From the NCBI RefSeq assembly GCF_028275055.1, contig NZ_JAQCNJ010000060.1, positions 1 to 64,000 of the forward strand: a stretch of 64,000 nucleotides of DNA, given 5' to 3'. Below the pieces are notes generated by a model that saw only the letters and a program-made list of their open reading frames with translations, did no database searches and was not told the origin of the DNA. The first letter of the stretch is position 1. Each line of letters begins with the position of its first letter. Position numbers and translations under genes: made by a program. Positions 39,147 through 46,431 of this stretch are shown here, piece by piece. Source of the stretch: Haloplanus sp. Lineage in GTDB: Archaea > Halobacteriota > Halobacteria > Halobacteriales > Haloferacaceae.

Positions 39147-40906
39147 AGCTGGTCCTCCGAGAGCGCGAACTTGTCGTTTGCCCCGCCGCTCGGCACCATC
39201 GGGTAGACGTTCTCCGCGGGATCGATGTGGAAGTCGACGACCGACGGCCCGTCGTAGGCGAGTGCCTCCTCGACGGCGTCTGCCACCTCGTCGTAATCGT
39301 CGACGCGCCACCCGCGTGCGCCGAACGCCTCGGCGAGTTTATCGAACTCGGGGATCCAACTGTAGCCGGCGGCCATATGCCGACCCTCGAAAAAGGCGTC
39401 CTGCCACTGGCGGACCATCCCGATGTACTCGTTGTTGAGGATGGCGACGGTGATGTCGAGGTCCTCACGGACGGCCACGGAGAGTTCCTGAACCGTCATC
39501 AGGAAGGAGCCGTCGCCGTCGATACAGACGACCTCCTCGCCGTCGTCGGCCGCCATCTTCGCCCCGATGGCCGCGGGGAGGCCATAGCCCATCGTCCCGA
39601 GGCCGTGCGAGGAGACCCACTTCCGTGGCTCGCGGAACGTCCAGTACTGCGACGCCCACATCTGGTGTTGGCCAACGCCCGACGTGACGATGGCCCCGTC
39701 GCTCGTGGCCTCGTCGAGTGCCTCGACGACGAACTGCGGTTTGAGCGGTTCGTCCTCCGGGGCGGCGTAGTCCATCGGATACTCCTCCTGCCAGGTCAGA
39801 CACTGCTCGCGCCACTCGTCGGCGTCGGGCGCGGTCGTCATCGATCCGTCCAACTGTTCGAGAACGCGCCCCGCGTCGCCGATCAGCGGGTAGTCAGCGT
39901 GGATGTTCTTGTTGATCTCGGCGGGATCGATATCGATGTGGATCACCTCCGCTTCGGGGGCGAACGTCTCGATGCCGCCCGTGAGGCGGTCGTCGAACCG
40001 CGTGCCGACGCCGATCAACAGGTCCGCGTGGCTGATCGCCATGTTGGCGTAGCCGGTGCCGTGCATCCCCGCCCACGACAGGCAAAGGTCGTGGTCCTCG
40101 GGCATGGTGCCGATGCCGGGCATCGTCGTCACGACCGGAATACCGTATGAGGTGGCGAACTCGCGGGCCGTCTCGGCCGCGTTCGCCTTCACGATGCCGC
40201 CGCCGAACAACAACAACGGCTTGTCAGCGGACTGGATGGTGTGGGCGGCCTCCTCGACGCTTGCTGGGTCGGCCTCGTTCTGTGGCGTGTACGCCTCCGG
40301 CGTCTGTGCCATGCCCGGTTCGCGGTCCGTCTCGGCGCCGGTCACATCCTTCGGGAGGTCGACGAGGGTCGGTCCCGGCCGGCCGCTCCCCGCGAGCGCA
40401 ACCGCCTCCCCGACGGTGTCGCCGGCGGTGTCGGCGTCGCTCGCGAAGTAGTTGTTCTTCGTGATGGGCGCGGTGATGCCCGTCGTGTCCGTCTCCTGGA
40501 AGGCATCGCTTCCGACCATGCTCTGGGGAACCTGCCCGGTCAGCGCCACGACGGCGTCGGAGTCCATGTTGGCGTCGGCGATGCCCGTCACGAGGTTGGT
40601 CGCGCCGGGACCCGAGGTGGCCAGGCAGACGCCCGGTTCTCCAGACACCACGTTGTAGGCGTCGGCGGCGTGGGCCGCCCCCTGTTCGTGAGCCATCATG
40701 ATGTGGCTGATATTGGAGTCCCACAGGGCGTCGTACACCGGCATTATCGCGCCGCCTTGGACGCCGAACATCACCTCGATACCGGTGTTCTCCAAGGCGC
40801 GGACGACCGATGTCGCGCCGGACGACACCGTCGTCGGCGTCGGTTCGGTGCCGTCCTCGGTGTCTTCGGCCTCCGTCTCGGGCGGCTGGGTCGTTCGTTC
40901 GCTCAT
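39143..40906 (-). CDS. ilvB: Acetolactate synthase large (catalytic) subunit
   Basis: 587-aa thiamine diphosphate enzyme condensing two pyruvates (or pyruvate with 2-oxobutyrate), first common step to valine, leucine and isoleucine. PYR domain: MFGVQGGAIMPVYDAL, with the catalytic Glu in HEQGAAHAADAY. The ThDP motif in the C-terminal domain is CIDGDGSFLMTVQEL ending ILNN. FAD-binding central domain present. The first ~25 residues are an acidic leader. First gene of the operon; its ATG overlaps the stop of a 17-codon upstream ORF. Confidence 0.96.
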   Translation of the reverse strand: MSERTTQPPETEAEDTEDGTEPTPTTVSSGATSVVRALENTGIEVMFGVQGGAIMPVYDALWDSNISHIMMAHEQGAAHAADAYNVVSGEPGVCLATSGPGATNLVTGIADANMDSDAVVALTGQVPQSMVGSDAFQETDTTGITAPITKNNYFASDADTAGDTVGEAVALAGSGRPGPTLVDLPKDVTGAETDREPGMAQTPEAYTPQNEADPASVEEAAHTIQSADKPLLLFGGGIVKANAAETAREFATSYGIPVVTTMPGIGTMPEDHDLCLSWAGMHGTGYANMAISHADLLIGVGTRFDDRLTGGIETFAPEAEVIHIDIDPAEINKNIHADYPLIGDAGRVLEQLDGSMTTAPDADEWREQCLTWQEEYPMDYAAPEDEPLKPQFVVEALDEATSDGAIVTSGVGQHQMWASQYWTFREPRKWVSSHGLGTMGYGLPAAIGAKMAADDGEEVVCIDGDGSFLMTVQELSVAVREDLDITVAILNNEYIGMVRQWQDAFFEGRHMAAGYSWIPEFDKLAEAFGARGWRVDDYDEVADAVEEALAYDGPSVVDFHIDPAENVYPMVPSGGANDKFALSEDQL

Positions 40907-40956
40907 GCTGTACTCCGGTAACGATGTCTCGGTGGCTGTCGGTATGGGTTAGTCAT
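40903..40956 (-). other. Upstream mini-ORF overlapping the ilvB start
   Basis: ATG at 40956 opens a 17-codon frame, MTNPYRQPPRHRYRSTA, whose TGA stop overlaps the ilvB ATG (ATGA). Placement is ideal for translational coupling. It contains no Leu, Val or Ile codons, so it is not a classical branched-chain attenuator peptide. It could be chance. Confidence 0.35.
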
Positions 40957-41021
40957 TGCTGTGTAACTGTCTGGCTCCCTGTATGTCGTACGGTCGGGCC
41001 GGAGAACGTGATGGTGATGTG

Positions 41022-41039
41022 AGGGGCTATACAGCCCCT
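41022..41039. promoter_or_regulatory. Perfect inverted repeat around the likely ilvB promoter
   Basis: AGGGGCTATACAGCCCCT: 7-bp arms (41022-41028, 41033-41039) around ATAC. On the minus strand the centre reads CTGTATAGC, a possible TATA box giving a ~100-nt ilvB leader. The arrangement suits an operator for an Lrp/AsnC-type or other dimeric regulator; alternatively it is a hairpin downstream of leuA. The surrounding 41040-41233 contains nothing else I can name. Confidence 0.45.
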
Positions 41040-41233
41040 ACAATAGGGCCGATCCGTCCGTCGGCGCCGCGGCTCCGGGCCGGCGGATCGTGGCTTGTGG
41101 CCGGGCTGCGGGCTGAATCTGGCCCTCGCATCGTGTTCGATGCGTGCTTCTCCGAGGACATAACTGTTTCCGTCGCGGTCCACGAGAGGAGCCACCCGCC
41201 GCTCCACGGGCAGAGCGAGCGGGGACGACTCCA

Positions 41234-42394
41234 TCAGGCGCGGACCTCCTCCTCCCGGGTGACGTTCTCCTCGCGGGCGAAACGTCGGAGGTCGGCCATG
41301 GTGACGCGTTGTTTGTCCGCACCGTAATCCTTGACCAACCGCGTCACGGCCCGCACCTCGGCGTCCGTCGGATCGTACCCGATTTCGCCGAGTCGCTTTC
41401 GAACCGAGTGGGTCCCTGTATGCTTGCCTAGGACGAACTCGCGGGTCGCACCCACCATCTGTGGTGTCATCACTCCCGGTTCGAACGTGTCCGAGTTCTC
41501 GATCACGCCCGCGGCGTGGATGCCGCTCTCGTGTGAGAACGCGTTCCGTCCCACGACTGGCTTGTTCGGTGGGTTGGGGATGTCGCTGTAGTCCTCGACC
41601 ATCCGGGACAGTTCCGTGATCCGGGTGGTGTCGATGCCGGTGTCGACGTCGTACAGCGCCTCGGAGGCCATCACGACCTCCTCGAAGGCGGCGTTGCCAG
41701 CCCGTTCGCCGATGCCGTTGACCGACACCTGTGCTTGTGCCGCGCCGGCCTCGAACCCGGCTATCGCGTTGGCTGCCGCCAGCCCGAAGTCGTCGTGGGC
41801 GTGGACATCGACCCGCGCGTCGGTGTTCTCACGGACCATCCCGACGAGGTTCATAAACCGCGTGGGCGTCGCCACGCCGCAGGTGTCGGGGATGTTGATC
41901 CAGTCGGTTCCCGCCTCGCTGACGGCCTCCACCATCTCGACGAGAAAGTCGTCGTCGGTGCGGGTGGCGTCCATGGGCGAGAACATACACTCCGCGCCAG
42001 CCTCCTTTATTCGCTCGACACAGCTGACCGCGCGGTCCACCGCCTCCTCGCGGGAGGCGTGCATGGAGTCTTGGAGTTGCACGTCGCTCGTGCTCACGAA
42101 GACGTGTACCAACCCCACACCCGAGTCGAGCGCCGCTTCGACGTCCTTGTCGACGACACGGGCCAATCCACACACCGTCGTGTCGGTGGCGTTCGAGATG
42201 TCCCGAACCGCCTCGAACTCCGCGTCCGAGTTGACCGGGAACCCCGCCTCGATGACGTGAGTGCCCATCTCGTCGAGTACTTCGGCGATGTCTCGCTTCT
42301 CGTCGTAACTGAACGACGTGCGTGGCGACTGCTCACCGTCTCGTAGCGTCGTGTCGAAAATTCGTACACCGTCGATTTCACCGGTGCGGGCCAA
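41234..42394 (-). CDS. leuA: 2-isopropylmalate synthase (start uncertain, possible 5' frameshift)
   Basis: Committed enzyme of leucine synthesis, condensing acetyl-CoA with 2-oxoisovalerate. The DRE-TIM core is complete: RIFDTTLRDGEQSPRTSF, HVIEAGFPVNSDAEFE, DVHAHDDFGLAAANAIAG, and SVNGIGERAGNAAFEEV. It lacks the C-terminal leucine-binding regulatory domain, as usual for ~390-400-aa archaeal forms. The start is a problem: conserved coding appears to extend upstream (RRIEFFQGTL), but the only in-frame start I find is TTG 42394. The ATG at 42455, correctly spaced from the TATA box, is in another frame. Coordinates here use the TTG; homocitrate or citramalate synthase are alternative family members, disfavoured by context. 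Confidence 0.85.
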   Translation of the reverse strand: MARTGEIDGVRIFDTTLRDGEQSPRTSFSYDEKRDIAEVLDEMGTHVIEAGFPVNSDAEFEAVRDISNATDTTVCGLARVVDKDVEAALDSGVGLVHVFVSTSDVQLQDSMHASREEAVDRAVSCVERIKEAGAECMFSPMDATRTDDDFLVEMVEAVSEAGTDWINIPDTCGVATPTRFMNLVGMVRENTDARVDVHAHDDFGLAAANAIAGFEAGAAQAQVSVNGIGERAGNAAFEEVVMASEALYDVDTGIDTTRITELSRMVEDYSDIPNPPNKPVVGRNAFSHESGIHAAGVIENSDTFEPGVMTPQMVGATREFVLGKHTGTHSVRKRLGEIGYDPTDAEVRAVTRLVKDYGADKQRVTMADLRRFAREENVTREEEVRA

Positions 42395-42480
42395 CGTGCC
42401 CTGGAAGAACTCGATCCGCCGGGGTATCCGACGAATCCTCCATGTCGTTAGACATTGTACTACATGAGACGCTTCGCCCA

Positions 42481-42490
42481 CTATATAAAA
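42481..42490 (-). promoter_or_regulatory. TATA box for leuA
   Basis: On the minus strand TTTTATATAG, centred ~30 nt upstream of the ATG at 42455. It predicts a leaderless start there, which disagrees with the reading frame of the LeuA core. Confidence 0.6.
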
Positions 42491-42610
42491 CTGTCCTTGT
42501 CGGTGTCGGGGGCGGTCCGGCGACTCGCCCTCGGATCGCCGGCGGAGTCGACCGACGCGGCGCACACGTTCGGGACAACCCCTTGGTCGCCGGGGCGTCC
42601 AGGGTGACCG

Positions 42611-42988
42611 ATGCCAACGATAGACTTCGACGCCCAACGCGAGTACGACGACGAGAGCTTCGCCGCACACGGCGTGTTCCGGAGCGACCGGGCGAAAGTC
42701 GTCTGTGGGTTCTTCGAGCCCGGACAGTTCATTCCGGTCCACGCGCCGGACAGCGACGTGGTCGTGTCGGTTCGGTCGGGGAGCGGACTCGTCCGCGAGG
42801 GCGAGGTCGACCACGAGGTCGACGCCGGCGACGTCGTCGTCGTCGTCGCCGCGGGGACCGCCCGCGGGATCAAGGCCGACGACGACACCAGACTGGAGGC
42901 GCTACTGGTGACCGCGCCGCCGCCGACAGAGGCCGAACACGACCCGGTTCGGCAAGGACTTCGGGAGGGGGTGTTCGACCCCGACTAA
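42611..42988 (+). CDS. Cupin domain protein
   Basis: 125-aa single-domain beta-barrel. The pattern GFFEPGQFIPVHAPDSDVVV then GSGLVREGEVDHEVDAGDVV fits the two cupin motifs, though the first has only one His and the second lacks the usual Gly-His pair, so metal binding is uncertain. The C-terminus is a charged helix (HDPVRQGLREGVFDPD). Role unknown. Divergent from leuA with ~155 bp between the leuA TSS region and this ATG. Confidence 0.8.
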   Translation: MPTIDFDAQREYDDESFAAHGVFRSDRAKVVCGFFEPGQFIPVHAPDSDVVVSVRSGSGLVREGEVDHEVDAGDVVVVVAAGTARGIKADDDTRLEALLVTAPPPTEAEHDPVRQGLREGVFDPD

Positions 42989-43138
42989 CGTCTCAGGCCC
43001 GCCGGCACGAGCGGTCGGATTGGCCGCGCCGCCGGAATAAATCACTCTTAGAACGGTTTCAATTGCCGTACAACAATATGTGTGTGGATTGACCGAACTG
43101 GTGCCTCGTGACCGTAATTCGGCACGGGGATATCACTC

Positions 43139-43663
43139 ATGAACCGGAGACAACTATTGGCGGGGATCGGGGTTCTCGGCGGTGGCGGGGCCGTCGTCAC
43201 CAGTACGGGCGCGTTCACGAGCGTCGAGGCCGACAGGGACGTTGCGGTGCAGGTGGCGAGTGACGCGAACGCCTACCTCTTGTTGAACACGATCGGCCCC
43301 AACGCGCCATACACCGAGACGAGTAACGGCAAACTGGGCATCGATCTTACCGAGGCCAACGCGACCGAGGCAGGTGGTGCGGGGGTCAACGCCGACGCAG
43401 TCACCGTGTTCGAGGAACTCATCGAGGTCGGTAATCAGGGGACACAGGAGGTCGACGTGTCGATCACGCCGGCGACGCTCGTCGAGACGGAGTCGGGCGA
43501 TGTGCTCCTCGTCCTGTTCGTCCCGCAAACGGAGTTCCCGTCCACGACACTCTCGACGGGCGGTGCGGAGACGTACAGCCTCGTCGTGGCTGCTTACCCC
43601 GGAGAAGTGGGCACCGACGCCGACTTCGACGAGGCCGTGACGATTTCGGGCGAGGCGGTCTGA
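43139..43663 (+). CDS. Tat-exported DUF1102 family protein
   Basis: 174-aa secreted protein. The N-terminus has a twin-arginine-type motif NRRQLLAGIGVLGGGGAVV followed by a cleavage-like STGAFTS. The mature part (VEADRDVAVQVASDANAYL, EELIEVGNQGTQEVDVSI) is a beta-sandwich typical of the haloarchaeal DUF1102 cell-surface family, rich in Thr, Glu and Asp. Such genes often occur with a signal peptidase or surface-layer locus, not seen here. The next gene's ATG overlaps its stop by one base. Upstream 42989-43138 is AT-rich (AATAAATCACTC, CAACAATATG) and probably carries the promoter. Confidence 0.85.
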   Translation: MNRRQLLAGIGVLGGGGAVVTSTGAFTSVEADRDVAVQVASDANAYLLLNTIGPNAPYTETSNGKLGIDLTEANATEAGGAGVNADAVTVFEELIEVGNQGTQEVDVSITPATLVETESGDVLLVLFVPQTEFPSTTLSTGGAETYSLVVAAYPGEVGTDADFDEAVTISGEAV

Positions 43664-43899
43664 TGCCGGACAGACACGGCCCGATGAGAGTGGTCGTCGA
43701 GGAGTCGCCGGTCGCCTTCGAGGGGATTCCGACCGACGTTCGGGATCGGGTCACCCAGGCGATCCTGAACCTCGACGCGGCCTGGCCGAAGGAGTACCTC
43801 GACGAAGGGGCCAGCGACGAACCGATCGAGGAGCCGAAACCGGAACCGCAACCCGAGCCCGCTTCCATAGCGCCTCCACTCGCCGAGACGACCGACTGA
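43663..43899 (+). CDS. Small acidic protein with Pro-Glu tail, coupled to the DUF1102 gene
   Basis: 78-aa hydrophilic protein beginning at the ATG overlapping the DUF1102 stop (TGATG). Residues ~8-50 (MRVVVEESPVAFEGIPTDVR, AILNLDAAWP) look like a small folded domain. The tail EEPKPEPQPEPASIAPPL is Pro/Glu repeat-like and probably extended. No motif recognised. Coupling suggests a partner or regulator of the exported protein. An oligo-T run (T8, 43967-43974) after it may end the transcript, though its spacing also suits a promoter for the next gene. Confidence 0.6.
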   Translation: MPDRHGPMRVVVEESPVAFEGIPTDVRDRVTQAILNLDAAWPKEYLDEGASDEPIEEPKPEPQPEPASIAPPLAETTD

Positions 43900-43994
43900 G
43901 TCTCAGAGAGTCACCGCGGCTACAGCGGCGAGACGGTGCTCGGTCCGCCAGCCCTCGCCCGAACGCTTTTTTTTCGCCCCGCTGATACGCATCT

Positions 43995-44294
43995 ATGAGC
44001 GAGTTCGACCTCGACCTCCGGAACGCGGAGGAGCGACTGGAGGAGGGAAGCGACGACGACGGCGGCTCCGAGGTCGTTCTCGGCGTTCTCGACGGGGGGA
44101 CCGATCCCGAGGAGTGGATCGCCGCCGTCGAGGCCGGCGAGATACTCGTGTTGAACGTCGAGGGCGACCTGAACCGGCTGGCGGCCGGGTTCGCCCGCGA
44201 GGTGCGTGACACCGGCGGCACGCTGATGCGGTTTCGGGGCTTCCTCGTCGTGACGCCGCCCGGCGTCGACATCGATACGGACCGCCTCTCCTGA
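43995..44294 (+). CDS. DUF5779 family protein
   Basis: 99-aa acidic protein. The core VVLGVLDGGTDPEEWIAAVEAG, LNVEGDLNRLAAGFAREVRD and MRFRGFLVVTPPGVDIDTDRL match my memory of DUF5779, a small family of Halobacteria. The alternating strand/helix pattern recalls SepF-like or STAS-like folds, but that is only a resemblance. Single gene with weak T-rich promoter ~27 nt upstream. Confidence 0.75.
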   Translation: MSEFDLDLRNAEERLEEGSDDDGGSEVVLGVLDGGTDPEEWIAAVEAGEILVLNVEGDLNRLAAGFAREVRDTGGTLMRFRGFLVVTPPGVDIDTDRLS

Positions 44295-44346
44295 CGGACC
44301 GGTCGTCGGTCGAAGGTTTATGCGCGTTCCGACCCCACCTGATGGT

Positions 44347-45027
44347 ATGCCACTGAAGGGAGGTCGTGCGACCCTGCGCGAGATCGACCGCTGGGAGGGC
44401 GGCGTCGGCTGGATCGCCTACCCTGAAGAGGACATGCAACGGGCGAGTCACGCCCTCGCCGTCGACGACGAGGTGTGGGTCGTCGACCCGGTCGACGCGC
44501 CGGGCGTCGACGACTTGCTCGCCGACCTTGGCGAAGTCACCGGCGTCGTACTCTGTCTCGACCGCCACAAGCGCGACGCCGCCGCCGTCGCGAACAGACA
44601 CGACGTGTCCGTCTTCATCCCCGAGTGGATGGACGGCGTCGCGTCGAAACTCGACGCCCCGGTCGAGCGGTTCGGTAACGAACTCGGCGACACGGGCTAT
44701 CGCGTGCGACGGGTCCGAGACGCCTCGTTCCCACCCTGGCAGGAGGCCGCGCTCCACCGCCCCGGTGAGACGCTTCTCGTGCCGGAGGCGGTCGGCACCG
44801 CTTCCTTTTTCCGGGCCGACGGCGAGCGACTCGGGGTCCACCCCATGCTTCGGCCGATCCCCCCGCGTGGCGCGCTCGCCGACTGCTCGCCCGAGCGGGT
44901 GCTTGTCGGCCACGGTGAGGGGGTCTTCGACGACGCAGCCGACGCGCTCCGCGACGCTCTCTCCGGTGCGCGCCGCCGACTCCCGGCCGCGTACGCGAAG
45001 ATGGTCCGTGAGATGGTGTTGGGGTGA
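44347..45027 (+). CDS. Conserved protein related to metallo-beta-lactamase fold, without metal motif
   Basis: 226-aa cytoplasmic protein. It follows the strand order of MBL-fold hydrolases (EVWVVDPVDAPGVDDLL, VTGVVLCLDRHKRDAAAV, VLVGHGEGVFDDAADALRDAL), but the HxHxDH zinc motif is replaced by DRHKRDAAA, so it is probably not a canonical hydrolase. I recall haloarchaeal homologues annotated as hypothetical or MBL-like. ATG 44347 begins the core MPLKGGRATLREI; the frame extends nine codons upstream. Its stop overlaps the next gene (GTGA). Confidence 0.65.
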   Translation: MPLKGGRATLREIDRWEGGVGWIAYPEEDMQRASHALAVDDEVWVVDPVDAPGVDDLLADLGEVTGVVLCLDRHKRDAAAVANRHDVSVFIPEWMDGVASKLDAPVERFGNELGDTGYRVRRVRDASFPPWQEAALHRPGETLLVPEAVGTASFFRADGERLGVHPMLRPIPPRGALADCSPERVLVGHGEGVFDDAADALRDALSGARRRLPAAYAKMVREMVLG

Positions 45028-45464
45028 CTCGGAGCAACGACACGACGGATGTCTACGCGACCCGGGGGCTGATCGAGGTGTTGCTCGATCGGGCCCCCGA
45101 TGTCGAACCCTCGCGGATGAACACCATTCTCGACGCGACGCCGGCCGAGGAGTTCGACGCCGACCTCGGTCTTGCCCCGTCGACGCCGGTGTTGACGCAT
45201 CTCTACTTCCCCGCGGCGGGGCAGGCCGTCAGCGACGTTTTCGGCGTCGACCTCGGGACGCCGGCCGGCCGGGGACGCGCACGGTTCCTCACGCATCCGC
45301 AGGGCCCGCCCGAACTCACCCGCCGCGACGACCTCGCTGGCGTCGTGTTGCTCGCGGTGCCGCCGTGGACGGTGCCGTCCGTGACCGCGTTCGACCGACG
45401 GGGACGGCGACTCGACCTGACGGTCGTCGACGCGGAGCCGCCGGCCGAGTCGCTGCCCGAGTGA
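45024..45464 (+). CDS. Conserved haloarchaeal protein of unknown function
   Basis: 146-aa protein starting with GTG that overlaps the previous stop (GTGA), so the two are co-translated. Segments TRGLIEVLLDRAPDVEPSRMN, PVLTHLYFPAAGQAVSDVFG and DDLAGVVLLAVPPW look well ordered, with a small alpha/beta pattern. No catalytic motif or family recognised. Pairing with the MBL-like protein suggests a common process. Confidence 0.7.
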   Translation: MTRSNDTTDVYATRGLIEVLLDRAPDVEPSRMNTILDATPAEEFDADLGLAPSTPVLTHLYFPAAGQAVSDVFGVDLGTPAGRGRARFLTHPQGPPELTRRDDLAGVVLLAVPPWTVPSVTAFDRRGRRLDLTVVDAEPPAESLPE

Positions 45465-45548
45465 TACGGACGATCGTACCCGTTTGTCGGTGGGTCGCCG
45501 GATCGTCTCGGCGAACCTCCGGTAGAACGTTACGGGAACCCGCATGAG

Positions 45549-45758
45549 TCAGTCGAGGTAACCGAGATCCGCCAACTGCTCCGTGATTTCGTCGAACTCG
45601 GCCTCGGTCAGTTCTCCACGGCGCTGGTGCTGGATGACGATGCTCCGGAGCAGGAAGCGTACGAGGTCGCTCGTGCTCGAAAAACTCGTGCCCTCGATGG
45701 TGTCCTCGACGCGGTCGCCGAGTTCCTTCGGGATCGAGACGGTCGTGTAGTCGGTCAT
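45549..45758 (-). CDS. Ribbon-helix-helix (CopG-type) DNA-binding protein
   Basis: 69-aa protein: a beta strand TTVSIPKELGDRV followed by two helices with FSSTSDLVRFLLRSIVIQH, the RHH/CopG layout in which the strand dimerises and reads the major groove. The C-terminal helix (LTEAEFDEITEQLADLGYLD) is acidic. Probably a small repressor; no toxin gene adjoins it, so an antitoxin role is not supported. ATG 45758 is chosen over upstream in-frame starts because it begins the strand. A GTAAGGGTAAT box lies 27-32 nt upstream. Confidence 0.85.
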   Translation of the reverse strand: MTDYTTVSIPKELGDRVEDTIEGTSFSSTSDLVRFLLRSIVIQHQRRGELTEAEFDEITEQLADLGYLD

Positions 45759-45916
45759 GGTGACGACACGACCGCGGGACGCATTACCCTTACCCCTCTC
45801 CGGCCGGTCAGAACCTCGTCCGGCCACGACGGTGTGTGCCGGGGAGACGAAGTCACCTCACCGGCGATACACCGAATGTCGGTCGTTTTTAGTGCTTCGG
45901 TAACAATCCGAGCACA

Positions 45917-46243
45917 ATGGCAGCGAGGCCGCCACAGCAGGATACGTCGTCGCCCGATTCGGTCGAGTTCGGTATCGCAGCCCTCGTCGGCCACCTCGAT
46001 CAGGCGGAGTTGGAGTTCCCCGCGACCCGTGACGAGGTCGTTCGGGCGCTTGGCGATCCGAAGATTCCCTACGACGGGTCGGGCGGCGCCGTCGCACTGT
46101 CCGAGGCGATGGACTCGCTCCCGAAACAGACGTTCGACACAGAGTCGGAACTGCTTGACCTGCTCCATCCGGTGTTCGAGGAGTACCGCGTCTCCACGGG
46201 CGGGAGCCTCATCGGGCGACTCCGGTCGATCCTCCCCTTTTGA
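45917..46243 (+). CDS. DUF5789 family protein
   Basis: 108-aa protein with the DUF5789 core: SVEFGIAALVGHLDQAELEFP, TRDEVVRALGDPKIPYDGSGG and LLDLLHPVFEEYR. Family restricted to Halobacteria, function unknown; the N-terminal acidic and Pro-rich residues vary. TTTTTAGT about 27 nt upstream indicates a leaderless transcript. The following 188 bp up to the MFS gene contain no gene I can support. Confidence 0.85.
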   Translation: MAARPPQQDTSSPDSVEFGIAALVGHLDQAELEFPATRDEVVRALGDPKIPYDGSGGAVALSEAMDSLPKQTFDTESELLDLLHPVFEEYRVSTGGSLIGRLRSILPF

Positions 46244-46431
46244 TTCGGTCCCGTCCACGGCGCGGTATCGAGCGACATCCCGAATCGTCCGACGGTGAAC
46301 CGTGTGATAACTACCTTCTCGGCACGGTAGCGAACGGCACTGTCGGCCGACCTCACTGTTCCCATCTTGTCGGTCGGTGGGTCGTGGCGGCTCCCGGCGA
46401 CATCGGCGGACGTTCCGAGTGACCCACGTGG

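Noticed and set aside
43967-43974. Run of eight T as a transcription terminator
   Set aside because: It is also ~27 nt upstream of the DUF5779 start and may equally be its promoter element, so no terminator was called.
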